Position numbers and translations under genes: made by a program
Notes under the pieces: model-generated
Seen by the model: the letters and a program-made list of their open reading frames with translations, nothing else
What the model was told of the DNA's origin: nothing
Databases searched by the model: none
In this document: positions 1-8,941 of the stretch, piece after piece
How the letters are laid out: each line of letters starts with the position of its first letter
Position numbering within the stretch: position 1 is the stretch's first letter
NCBI GenBank assembly: GCA_946803715.1
Contig: CAMPET010000395.1
Span: 13,829-30,779, forward strand
Reading direction: 5' to 3'
Origin: Beroe ovata
Lineage: Eukaryota > Ctenophora > Nuda > Beroida > Beroidae
DNA: 16,951 nucleotides

Positions 1-2
1 AC

Positions 3-252
3 CAGTTTAAGCGATTGAAGGCTGAGTTTCCTGAACATTACCGTATGTTAGCTGATAAAGGGGTGTACTTCTATGACTATGCAAGTTCTTACTCCATATT
101 TGCAGAGAAGTCATTACCTTCAAAGGATGCGTTCTACAATCAAATCAAAGAAGAGCACATATCGAATGAAGACTATAGTTGAGCCCAAGATGTGTTCACA
201 AAGACAAACTGTGAAACACTTCTAGATTATATGCATCTCTACATAAAGACTG
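3..252 (+). pseudogene. 5' fragment of protein-primed family B DNA polymerase (Polinton/Maverick type), with in-frame stop
   Basis: Read in the frame starting at base 3, this stretch encodes a run with FPEHYRMLADKGVYFYDYAS, then KSLPSKDAFYNQ, then ISNEDYS, a TGA stop at 180-182, then AQDVF and TLLDYMHLYIKT. This order (FPEHY, LPxKxxFYN, DYxxAQxV, LxDYxxLYxKT) is what I know from the exonuclease side of the DNA_pol_B_2 polymerases of Maverick/Polinton elements and linear plasmids. The stop falls inside the conserved DYxxAQ motif, so a single full product is not made as written. Homology ends abruptly at about base 252, where family members usually continue into KTDVLLLADVF. Bases 250-257 contain GTGAGT, so a splice donor is an alternative explanation. 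The left end is cut by the window edge. Confidence 0.8.
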
Positions 253-381
253 TGAGTCACTGGTTTCATGATCAATTCACCGTGCTCACATCTGGAGGGC
301 GCGAGAGCGCCAAAATAACATACACACCAGCCTGTCATCTTAACTCACACACATTTTACTTTAGAATCATAAACATGGTAA

Positions 382-532
382 ATGGTCGGTCTGTCACTGA
401 TAAAGTATCGGGGAACACTTCCACTTCCAGTTACAGATTCTAAGGATTCATGGGAGATGGTCGGCCTGTCACTGATAAAGTATCGGGAAAAACAGTCACT
501 TCCACTTCCAGTTACAGATTCTAAGGATTCAT
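382..532. repeat. Tandem duplication (70 and 76 bp) inside the polymerase gap
   Basis: Copy 1 is 382-451 and copy 2 is 457-532. Both begin ATGGTCGG(T/C)CTGTCACTG, contain CACTTCCACTTCCAGTTAC and end CTAAGGATTCAT. Copy 2 has a few extra bases in the middle. The pair lies in the segment that interrupts the polymerase frame, and copy 2 ends one base before the N at 533. It may be real sequence decay or a join between contigs. Confidence 0.85.
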
Positions 533-533
533 N

Positions 534-1838
534 TACATAGACAGCAATAACCTTTATGGAGCTGCCATGATGAGAAAACTTCCCATTGGGAACATGAGAT
601 GGTTAACCAGACTCGAAATTGATAATCTCGACATAGGAAACATCGATTCAAATGGAGATACATGCTTCATTCTAGAAGTAGATTTGCATTATCCAGAGAG
701 TCTTCATGATACTCACACTGACTACCCACTTGCTGTTGAAAAGAAGGTTATTCGTGAAGATCAGCTATCTCCTATTAACAGAGAATTTCTCAAGAAAAAC
801 AACGAGAAATTCAAACCATCTACAAAGCTTGTGCCTGACTTGCACCATAAGTTCAAATACGTCTGTTCGTTGAGCAATCTGCAGCTTTTCTTAAAGCATG
901 GTCTTATTCTTTCTGCTGTACACCGAGTGTTGGCAGCAGACCAGTCAGATTTCATGTCTAGCTATATCAATTTCAACTCTAACAAACGACAAGCAGCTTC
1001 ATCAGATTTTGAAAAGGATTTCTTCAAGCTCCTCAACAATGCTGTTTATGGGAAGTTTATAGAGAGTGTACGGAAAAGAACGAACGTGGACGTTGTCAAA
1101 GATAGTAAGAAGGCGAACAAATTGATAGCAAAGCCACAATTTCTTGGTTTTCATATTTTAGATGAAAACATCACACTCGTTCAGACAGTTAAAAGGAAAA
1201 TACTACTGAACAAACCAATCGCATGTGGCTTCATGGTACTTGAAAATGCCAAAAATATCATGTATTCATTCTGGTATGATGTCTTGAAACCTAAGTATGG
1301 AGAAAGAATCAAATTGATACTGAGTGATACAGATAGTTTTGTATATGGGGTGTATACAGAAGATTCCTACCAAGATTTACATGATATTCGAGATTTCATG
1401 GACTTATCGGGATATGCAAAAGATGGGATTCTTGGAAAATATCATGATAACTCTAACAAAAAAGTACCCGGCAAATTCAGTGATGAAAAACCAAATGCTG
1501 TCATAAAAGAGGTCATAGCTCTTAAACCAAAAATGTACTCTATTCTCTGCCATGAACTTGGTAAACGTGAAGAGAAAGGCAGCTATCACGTGAAGCACTG
1601 TGCAACTGCCAAAGGTGTATCTAAGATTGCCAAACAACGGATCACTCACCAACAGTACAAAGATACTCTATTTTCATCAGGGACTACTATGACATCGTCA
1701 AAGACTATCAGGACTTTCAATAACACCCTCTACAGTGTGAAGATAACAAAACGAGGACTGTCTGCGTACGACGACAAGAAGTATATTTTGGATAATAAGA
1801 TTGAAACTTTAAGCTATGGACATTACAAACTGCGTTAA
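534..1838 (+). CDS. Protein-primed family B DNA polymerase, palm and thumb part (partial; relic of a Polinton-like element)
   Basis: This open frame encodes the catalytic half of a DNA_pol_B_2 polymerase, the self-replication enzyme of Maverick/Polinton-type elements. Motif A appears as YIDSNNLYGAAM at 534-569, motif B as KLLNNAVYGKF at about 1026-1058, and motif C as LSDTDSFVYG, with the DTDS metal-binding residues at 1326-1337. The C-terminal KxYxIxxxxKGV-like stretch follows at about 1528-1620. The conserved reading starts at 534, directly after an N at 533. The first ATG at 567 is therefore internal to the domain and not a true start. Roughly 75-80 residues expected between the exonuclease part and motif A are absent and replaced by 253-533. 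The open frame itself looks intact and has all three polymerase motifs. No integrase, capsid, ATPase or terminal repeats are visible here, so it is a fragment or an edge of an element. Confidence 0.85.
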   Translation, partial: YIDSNNLYGAAMMRKLPIGNMRWLTRLEIDNLDIGNIDSNGDTCFILEVDLHYPESLHDTHTDYPLAVEKKVIREDQLSPINREFLKKNNEKFKPSTKLVPDLHHKFKYVCSLSNLQLFLKHGLILSAVHRVLAADQSDFMSSYINFNSNKRQAASSDFEKDFFKLLNNAVYGKFIESVRKRTNVDVVKDSKKANKLIAKPQFLGFHILDENITLVQTVKRKILLNKPIACGFMVLENAKNIMYSFWYDVLKPKYGERIKLILSDTDSFVYGVYTEDSYQDLHDIRDFMDLSGYAKDGILGKYHDNSNKKVPGKFSDEKPNAVIKEVIALKPKMYSILCHELGKREEKGSYHVKHCATAKGVSKIAKQRITHQQYKDTLFSSGTTMTSSKTIRTFNNTLYSVKITKRGLSAYDDKKYILDNKIETLSYGHYKLR

Positions 1839-2183
1839 TTTTCATGACCAAATATTAGCATAAGTTTTCATCGTGGGAAGTAACTATGATTTTATGTGTT
1901 GATTTTGTTAATTATGCATCTATTATACTTAATTATTCAATTAACTACTTTGTTTGAATTCTTGACACTAATTATAGGGCGCGGTCAGGGTGGGTGTGGT
2001 AAGGGGAGCTAGGGTTAGGAAGCGCCTCAGAACAAAACTGTGAAAAAAGTGGTACCACACTTTTAGGTGATACAGCGGTACCATTTTACATACTACTTAT
2101 TCACCATCTAAAGCGTGATGTTATACTGTTATACATGCAATACCTAAATCTTATGCGCGATTTGCGCTACCAAACGAAAATGG
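1839..2183. other. Gene-free gap between polymerase relic and MCCC1 3' end
   Basis: I see no gene. There is a G-rich run at 1977-2014 with GGG blocks at 1988, 1992, 2003 and 2012, a possible G-quadruplex with loops of 1, 8 and 5 bases. A 10-bp palindrome, GTGGTACCAC, lies near 2050. No terminal repeat of a mobile element is evident. Confidence 0.5.
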
Positions 2184-4193
2184 TCATTCCTCAAGCTCAT
2201 ACAGCAGCTGTCCTTTGGATACCCTGTCCCCTTCTTTGAAACTGATTGAAGACACAATACCATCTCTGTGAGCTACAATATCAAACAACATCTTCATCAC
2301 ATTGATCTGAAGAATGACATCACCTCGCTTCACTGAATCGCCAACAGCCGCAAATATCTTCTGTACTAAGCCCTCTGCCGAGGAAACCCCATCATCTTTC
2401 TTACCCTCCTCCCTAGCCTGTAAATATGCCGGGATGGGTCTTGTTAACAGAACTTCCACCCCATCGCAATAAACATGGAGATTATTCCCATCTTGGACAA
2501 TCTTACATCCTAACTTTTTGCTTGGACACTCTCCAGCAGCAGTGATCACGTTACCATCACTGGAAACATCCACAGATAGCTCGATCTCAGGCTTACCATC
2601 AATAGAAACAAAATACTTAGGAGCAACACATCGGATCTTAAAGTCAATCTTCGTTTCTCCCTTCAAGAGTTGAAACTCTTCGACATGGTGCAAGTTTATT
2701 CTGGAAAACAGTGCCTGCGACCATGGCGAACTAGTTTTGACTCCGACATTGTTAACGAGGTATGTTACAGCTACCAGAGCGAGGTTCTCGTCAGACATAT
2801 CTGGTCGTGGAGGGAACAGAGTATCCTTGTGTTCGGTGATGAAGTCAATATGAACATTGGCCGCCTCGAATTCCGGATGAGTAGCGAGATCTTTTAGAAA
2901 CTTGATGTTGGTTGTCAGTCCCACAACATGGTATTCTTGCAGCTTGCTATGCAGCATTGAAAGTGCTGCAGCCCTATCAGGAGCCCATACACAGAGCTTC
3001 GCAATCATCGGATCATAGAACACGGACACTGCGTCACCCTGTCTTATACTCGTGTCTATCCTCACTGTGTCTGTTTCTGGGGGTGTGGATAGGTACCTGA
3101 TATCTCCTGAACCAGGCATGAAGTTATTGTCCGGGTCTTCTGCATAGACACGGGCCTCAAACGCATGACCCCGCACATTCACTTCCTCCTGAGTGAAAGG
3201 CAGAGGCTCGCCCTGGGAGACTCGCAGTTGAAGTTCCACCAAATCAACACCTGTCACCATCTCGGTGATGGGGTGCTCCACTTGCAGACGGGTGTTCATT
3301 TCCATAAAGTAGAACTTCCTCTCGACAGTGTCCATGATGAACTCAACTGTTCCAGCACTCTTGTAGCCCACCGCTTTGGCTGCTTTGACAGCCATCTCCC
3401 CGATTTCACGATGTTCCTCAGGAGTTAATCCTGGAGCTGGAGCTTCCTCGATGATCTTCTGATAACGACGTTGGACAGAGCAATCTCTGTTCGAAAAGTA
3501 AAGTGCGTTACCGTGTGCATCAGCAATGACTTGCACCTCAACATGACGGGGCTGGAAGTCGAAGAATCTCTCCATGATAACTCGGTCATCATTGAACGCT
3601 TTGATTGATTCCTCTTTGGCTGACCTGAGAGCTTGCATGAAATCCTTCTCATCGAACACCATCCTCATCCCCTTACCTCCTCCACCGGACACTGCCTTAA
3701 TGATGAGGGGATACCCGACCTTACTGGCCTCTTCCTTCAAAAACTCTTCGTCTTGGTTGTCCCCGTGGTATCCTGGTATGCAACTCACTCCAGCGTCAAT
3801 CATAATCTTCTTGGATGCGCTCTTGCTACCCATGTCTGCTATAGCTGAAGCAGGTGGACCGATGAACTCAACTCCCTCAGCAGCCAGTGCCTGAGCAAAT
3901 GGAGCTTGCTCGGAGAGGAACCCATAACCAGGGTGCACAGCCTGGGCTCCAGTGTGTCTGATCACATCCAGAATCTTATCTTGCCGGAGGTAGCTCTCAG
4001 AAGCGGGGGAAGGACCGATGTAGTGTGCTTCATCTGCCATTTTAACATGTAGGGAATCTCTGTCGGCATCAGAAAACACGGCAACAGTCTTTATGTTCAT
4101 CTTCCTGGCTGTTTTCATCACCCGACATGCGATTTCACCCCGATTAGCAATCAGGATCTTACTGAGCTTCTGCATCTTTTGGGTGTGACTCAT
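2184..4193 (-). CDS. MCCC1: Methylcrotonyl-CoA carboxylase alpha (biotin-containing) subunit, intronless
   Basis: A 669-residue biotin carboxylase plus biotin carrier protein. The subunit carboxylates its own biotin with ATP and bicarbonate, and the beta subunit then transfers the carboxyl to 3-methylcrotonyl-CoA in leucine breakdown in the mitochondrial matrix. The N-lobe has KILIANRGEIACRV (12-25). The ATP-grasp glycine loop GGGGKG is at 170-175, RDCSVQRR at 236-243, EEAPAPG at 249-255 and EMNTRLQVEHP at 298-308. GHAFEARVYAEDPxNNFMP and YDPMIAKL follow, and these together favour MCCC1 over propionyl-CoA carboxylase. The carrier domain occupies about 595-668, with the biotinyl lysine at residue 634 (bases 2292-2294) in VMKM rather than the usual AMKM. 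Human MCCC1 is about 725 residues and has a mitochondrial presequence. This ORF starts at a Met only about 11 residues before the domain, with an in-frame TAG 9 bases upstream. A presequence exon upstream is possible (see findings). No introns interrupt the frame. Confidence 0.88.
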   Translation of the reverse strand: MSHTQKMQKLSKILIANRGEIACRVMKTARKMNIKTVAVFSDADRDSLHVKMADEAHYIGPSPASESYLRQDKILDVIRHTGAQAVHPGYGFLSEQAPFAQALAAEGVEFIGPPASAIADMGSKSASKKIMIDAGVSCIPGYHGDNQDEEFLKEEASKVGYPLIIKAVSGGGGKGMRMVFDEKDFMQALRSAKEESIKAFNDDRVIMERFFDFQPRHVEVQVIADAHGNALYFSNRDCSVQRRYQKIIEEAPAPGLTPEEHREIGEMAVKAAKAVGYKSAGTVEFIMDTVERKFYFMEMNTRLQVEHPITEMVTGVDLVELQLRVSQGEPLPFTQEEVNVRGHAFEARVYAEDPDNNFMPGSGDIRYLSTPPETDTVRIDTSIRQGDAVSVFYDPMIAKLCVWAPDRAAALSMLHSKLQEYHVVGLTTNIKFLKDLATHPEFEAANVHIDFITEHKDTLFPPRPDMSDENLALVAVTYLVNNVGVKTSSPWSQALFSRINLHHVEEFQLLKGETKIDFKIRCVAPKYFVSIDGKPEIELSVDVSSDGNVITAAGECPSKKLGCKIVQDGNNLHVYCDGVEVLLTRPIPAYLQAREEGKKDDGVSSAEGLVQKIFAAVGDSVKRGDVILQINVMKMLFDIVAHRDGIVSSISFKEGDRVSKGQLLYELEE

Positions 4194-4716
4194 AACTGAG
4201 ACCTAGAGACTAATTCAAACATCAGAAAAGCTATCAAAAACTTTCAGTGGTTTCAAAGATTCTAGTTTGTAGCGATTTTGATTTGAACTAGGAAACATAT
4301 TGATAAATAAGTTGAGTGGTACAGTTTAATGAAATACTAGTTGCATGGTACTATTCACATCCCACAATCAACAATATATGGGTTCCTTCACGTCGACGTC
4401 AATGAAATAATCAGAAATGCATCAATTTGACGTCAATTAATTCAGTTAAAATGATGTAATATCATGGCGTCTGAGTAAATTGAAGTGACGAATGTGAACT
4501 CCAAATCAACATGTGACATGGTTCACCTTGACTTGGGGAAGGATATCAGCAGACAATTCAAATATCTTATCTTTGCGATATTGGACTTCAAAATAAAAAA
4601 AACAAATAGCTGCTGTCTTCTCAAATACATCTAAAAGATAGGTTACTCAAATAATAGCTAATATGATTTTAGCTAGCCATGGCTTATTATGGTTAGAATG
4701 TTCTGACTATTGACGA
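4194..4716. other. Intergenic region between CFDP1 3' end and MCCC1 start; likely MCCC1 promoter and 5' UTR
   Basis: No coding potential recognised. It holds two CRE-like sites (listed separately) about 200-240 bases upstream of the MCCC1 start codon. A pyrimidine-containing AG just before that codon could be a splice acceptor. Confidence 0.45.
4394..4435. promoter_or_regulatory. Pair of CRE-like sites upstream of MCCC1
   Basis: A full palindromic cAMP-response-type site TGACGTCA lies at 4428-4435 and a close variant CGACGTCA at 4394-4401, both followed by AT. They are 235 and 201 bases upstream of the MCCC1 ATG on the minus strand. TGACGTCA is the established CREB/ATF core. Function here is inferred from position only. 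Confidence 0.35.
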
Positions 4717-6558
4717 TCAGTACTGCTTGGAATTCATCATGTTTCGGCGTCTTTGTTGCTGTAGCCGTATTTCTTTCTCTAGTTCAAATTGTCTCTCATC
4801 TGCCCGAGACAGGAAGTCCTGCTTCTCAAGGTAACCTTCCGACTTTGCTTCGTTCTTTACGTCTTCTGTAGGTAGGTTTATCACAATTCAAAATGGTAAG
4901 AAACAATCATATAATTATTATTTGAACTTCAGCTCAAAAAATCAATACAAAGATAAAGATGAGAACTTCTTTTGATTCATTATAACACCATCATGTTATT
5001 CCCTTCTTACCCTTAATACTGTTGACATTTTTGTACTGCTCCCAATCCAGTGCTGTTTTATCAAGCACCGTCATCTTGGGCCTCTTGGTAAGTCGGTTTA
5101 CTATGCTGCCCAGTTTGGATACTGGTCTCGGTCTCTTTACACCACCTTGACGAGTAGCATCAGCTGTCGTGAGGTCAGCATTCTTTGTGACTTCAGATGG
5201 GTCAGAGACTGCACTTTCTGATGGGGTTGATAGGTCTGATTCGGTACTTGTGGCCCGTGATGGGCATGGAGCTGACTCTCGTCGTCTCTTTCTGAGGTAG
5301 ATGGGGTGAATAGAGACTTCGAGAACGGTTATAAAATCACCACATACTAAGATCAAAGTTTCACAAGTCACAATAGCTCCTGACCTATCTAATCCGAGAG
5401 TTGAGACAAAACTTCTCCGTTTACTCTTGATCTCTTCTCTCACTGTAACAGCCTCTCCAGCAAAATCGTATGTTGTCTCTTTGGCAGCTGTCATCAACTT
5501 CTCAGCATTCCTGAATAACAAAACTGTTAGAACCACGGTCTAAATATTAATAACAAATTATGAATCCTATCTATAAGAATTTTTGTGAATCAGGGATATT
5601 AAAACCTCTTTAGTGGTTTAGCTACATCAGCTTTGAAAGCTTTCCAGATATCATCTGCTCTTTTCTTCTCTGCATCATCATGTGTCACTTCCTTCACTTC
5701 CTCAGTAGCTGTTCCTTTCACTCCTGTGGAGAGAATTCTGCGATACTACCCTGATGTTTCAGAGTACATCCGTGAAAAATCTTCACCCATATCATCAAGA
5801 ACAGTGAAATGGATCACAGTTAGTGGTCGACGAATTTAGACTCCACAGTACAACAAGCATCCCTTCAGTCTGTTCTTACTGACCACCACGTAGAGAGTAC
5901 TGTCTCTGAACCTCCTCCACTTGTTCCTCAGTCTCTGCCTCTCCTCCCTCCTCCTCATTCTCCAACCCGGGTGTGTACTCCTCATCGTCTGATTCATCAG
6001 ACTCCATCTTACTCGCAAGATCCAGCAGATTGGAAGAGGTGGAGGGTGCTGTGACTGAGAGTGCTGTAACTGAGGGTGTATCTTCGTTCGTGTCTGGTGC
6101 TTTCAGTGGAACATCAGCGGTTTCAGATTTATTACTCTTTTCTTCCTCCTTTTTCTCGTCTTGTTGATGATCATCAGCAGAGTTTTGTGGAGCCCCGTCA
6201 CTTGTTTGGTTTGTTTCCTCGTTTGATAGACGCTTAGGAGACATTTCCTTGCTTGTGCTTGAAAGCGGTGTTTCGTCAAGAACAACAGCTGTAGGAGGAG
6301 GCACGGCTAGGGCCGTGGCAGGAGCTGGCTTTATACCTGCTTAAAAATTTATAGATGAGGACTCCAATGGGAAAATAATATTCCATCATGAAACAATATG
6401 TCTTGAGACAATAAGTCTTGAGACAATAAGTCTTGAGATATGAAAATATGAGGCACGGACAAAAGAAAATTACTGGATTCCGTTGAAAGGCTCTTCTCTT
6501 CACAAGATCTGTCATTTGTTTCATTCAATTCGGCCACTGGATTCTCTATTACGGACAT
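4717..6558 (-). CDS. CFDP1: CFDP1 / BCNT-family protein (SWR1/SRCAP-associated chromatin factor), 5-6 exons
   Basis: Reconstructed exons on the minus strand are 6558-6474, 6336-5884, 5723-5606, 5510-5011 and 4865-4717. Phases agree at every junction and together give 434 residues. The C-terminal BCNT domain is clear: RPKMTVLDKTALDWEQYK, then across the last intron EGYLEKQDFLSRADERQFE, ending in a basic helix. Upstream are ADDIWKAFKADV, matching the DELWxSFxxDV block of CFDP1, and TYDFAGEAVTV, matching FDFAGEEVRV. An acidic stretch SDESDDEEYTPG and a poly-Glu run lie in exon 2. The family (yeast Swc5, human CFDP1) helps deposit H2A.Z. Donors are GTAATT, GTCAGT, GTTTTA and GTAAGA, and all acceptors are AG. 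Exon 4 contains a probable 93-nt in-frame intron, 5384-5292, whose removal gives 403 residues. The usual family start, just before the acidic run, would be the ATG at 6007; the 6558 start adds a Ser/Thr/Glu-rich extension of about 138 residues. Confidence 0.88.
6394..6438. repeat. 15-bp tandem repeat, three units, in CFDP1 intron 1
   Basis: Three units of CAATAAGTCTTGAGA (the first is CAATATGTCTTGAGA) run without gaps. They lie inside the proposed first intron of CFDP1 (6473-6337), so they do not contribute to the protein if that splice is right. Confidence 0.9.
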
Positions 6559-7078
6559 GTCTGTAGGCTACTGGGCGAGAGCAGGTTATGGTATGTGAGT
6601 ACCTGTCAAAATGGTAGGCTATTAAAGACAAGTCATACCTATCGAATTAATAAATGGTAAGGGAAAAGACAGAAGATGAAAAGAACAAAATGTACTTCAA
6701 TAACTAAGTATCCCCGTATGGTACATCTGGAAATGAGTCTGAAAATCTCAGTACTTAATCACCTTTTTGAATAGAACATAAATCCATGCATGGATGAAAT
6801 TTGATCTCTTATATTATCTGCAATTCGATTTCATTTGTCCTGATTGATGCTTCAGCAATACCAGGCTATTGAAACAGGAGATCAGCTTAGAGGGTGCGTC
6901 ACTGATAACATCATGATAAGAGAAGTGAAGAATGTTTTATCCCGTCTTCACGTTTCAAAATCACTCATATCCTCCCAATAAATACCTCAATCTTATCAAT
7001 TTAATTTGTCTGATACCAGATTTCCCGGTCATCAGCCTTACAATGAGTCATGTGTGGAGAGACCTGGATTCACTGAAT
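6559..7078. other. Intergenic region between COPS4 3' end and CFDP1 start
   Basis: No gene seen. It should contain the COPS4 3' UTR, with a polyadenylation-like signal at 7000-7005, and the CFDP1 promoter. No TATA box or initiator could be assigned with confidence. Confidence 0.45.
7000..7005 (-). terminator. Candidate polyadenylation signal of COPS4
   Basis: The minus strand reads ATTAAA, the common variant of AATAAA, 74 bases past the COPS4 stop codon. Position and sequence fit, but a hexamer alone is weak evidence in AT-rich DNA. Confidence 0.35.
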
Positions 7079-8718
7079 TCAGCATCCGTGATGCTGTAGC
7101 CTTTCTTTGGTGAAATCCGGTTCGTTTTGCATCAACAGATCTATCACGCTATTTACCTGGAAAGTCGTTGCTCATTACCTAGGTAGTGATAGGAGAGCCT
7201 TCAAATCATGATCTCAAAATAACATGTTGACTTCTAGATAACACTCACTTTGTTACAAACCACATCTATGTGTTCATTCCAAGGCAATGCTTTTGATTCG
7301 AAAAAGATTATCTGATCTATTTGATCGATGCTTCCTTCAATTCTTTGTTCTGATATCATTTTGCCAACGACTTTTTCAGCCTGGGGTTATTTGAATTTTC
7401 ATGTAAAATGTATTCCCAACAACCCAATATGCATCAATATTCAATAATCTAATTAATTAAGGAGAAGAATGAGACACTCACTTGAGGAACAGGAACTCTA
7501 AGCAAATGTGCTAAGTTTGATATCTTGATAGATTTATAAATGTGGGAAAGGGCTAAAAGGTTATGTTCCATGACAGCGGCTTCGAGAATGGACATGCCTG
7601 TCGGAAGCGTTTCTTGCTGATGCTCTTCAAGCTCCTTCTCAAATAATTCAACCTAAAATTTGAGGACGCTGTGAAAAGGTGTGATGGTCTGGTTCGAAAA
7701 ATGAACTTGTACTGATTACTGAATGATATACGTGAAGAAATAAGGTGAGGTGCGAAGCAGAAATTAACCTGTTGCTTGGTAATGAGATGGCCAAGTTGTG
7801 TATTCCTCAGCATAGGATGGAATATAAAATTCTGCGACCGTTCATCTTTGTTCAAAGACGACAGCAGCCGAGACCTGTGTAGACCTGCTGGTGCTATGAT
7901 AGCACATAAGATCTGAAGTTTAGCGACTGTTAATCTTCTAGAACAACATAATTGAATGCAACTCTAAAGGTGTTGGTTCCAGACTCACAGATCGCCTCAA
8001 GAGTTCATTCTGGTCCGACACCGGCAGTAGAGTTTCCAGACTCAATTCCAAGTATCGACGAGCTGCCTCGAGGAATTTCTTTCTGAAGTCCAGCAACTTG
8101 GCATAGCATAGCTTGTACTTCACCTGAGTAGCAAATCATCAAAGGAAATTGCGTTTTCTCCACGCTTTTATGCTGAACAATCTTTCATCACATTGTCCTT
8201 ACCTGCAGTTCTGGATCAGAGCTAGACGTGATTAGCAGAGATGCTCGATTGATGAATATTTCAGCTTGATTAGCATCACGGCCTTCAATGTAAAGTTGTG
8301 CGATATTGAGGTACATCTGAGTTGTGAATGTTTTCGTGTAGTTTTTTTGGCTATTTTCAAGAGGGATGACGCTCAAATGATATGCAGCTTTATTGTAGTC
8401 CTTTTGCACTGCATATAGATTTGCCATATGCTGATTGATTTCAGTAATTTGGTCCTCAAATGACATGAGCCGCAACTTAAGAGCCTCTGTCAATACGCTG
8501 CAATACTTTAAACTCTCCATCTCAGGTAAGTTCTTTATATTTGATATGACGAATGAGAGCACCTTTCTGCTGATTCCAACACTGACACTGTCTATAAGAA
8601 TACTTTCGAGGAATGATGAGAACTTTGTCTCAAGAATATCAGGTGAAGCCATGATTGAGCTGAACATTGCACAGCTGCTCTGCACAGCTTCTTCAGGCGA
8701 GCCACCAGGGACAAACAT
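7079..8718 (-). CDS. COPS4: COP9 signalosome subunit 4 (CSN4), six exons
   Basis: Exons on the minus strand are 8718-8203, 8123-7989, 7912-7769, 7652-7482, 7380-7249 and 7156-7079. They join to 391 residues, against about 406 in human COPS4. Every intron is phase 0, with donors GTAAGG, GTGAGT, GTTAAT, GTGAGT and GTGAGT. CSN4 is a PCI-domain subunit of the COP9 signalosome, which removes NEDD8 from cullin-RING ligases. Family landmarks are VGISRKVL, MSFEDQITEINQHMANLY, YLNIAQLYIEGRDANQAE, INRASLL, YKLCYAKLLDFRKKFLEAA, APAGLHRSRLLSSLNKDER, then the PCI winged-helix part with SILEAAVMEHNLL, AEKVVGKMISEQRIEGSIDQ and IIFFESKALPWN. The C-terminal helix ends at HHGC. The start at 8718 gives the expected length, but CAGGTATG at the start codon also resembles a splice site, so a small upstream exon cannot be excluded. 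Confidence 0.93.
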
Positions 8719-8797
8719 ACCTGATCAAAACCAAACTAAGGGCCTGGTTAAATTTATGTATTGATGAAGGATCTTATTTTTTCAATTGTCATTGCAT

Positions 8798-8803
8798 TTT
8801 ATT
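8798..8803 (-). terminator. Candidate polyadenylation signal of PARL
   Basis: The minus strand reads AATAAA about 140 bases beyond the PARL stop codon and 80 bases before the COPS4 start. The two genes are only 223 bases apart, so any COPS4 promoter must overlap the PARL 3' UTR. Confidence 0.4.
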
Positions 8804-8941
8804 ATATGAACTCATAACATACCATCAGAGCATACCACAATCCAACTCAATATCTATATGAATTACCCATACATTCTCAAATTTACCTGTAATAAATAAC
8901 CTATTGGATGAATAACATTGTGATGTTTATATATCAAGCTT

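Noticed and set aside
192-443. Independent 83-codon gene at the left edge
   Set aside because: Its first part is the same frame as the polymerase fragment after the TGA, and the rest is the duplicated filler.
2184-4193. MCCC1 as a bacterial gene acquired by horizontal transfer, because it is intronless
   Set aside because: Internal landmarks (GHAFEARVYAEDPxNNFMP, the RDCSVQRR context, the central BT region) read like animal MCCC1, and two neighbouring animal genes are also intronless. A tree would settle it, but nothing here favours transfer.
6394-6438. 15-bp tandem repeat as a CRISPR-like array or coding repeat
   Set aside because: There are no spacers, and the repeat sits inside a short spliceosomal intron with consistent flanking phases.
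7675-7700. tRNA B-box-like GGTTCGA
   Set aside because: It lies in a COPS4 intron, has no matching A box or cloverleaf, and the last bases of the box do not fit.
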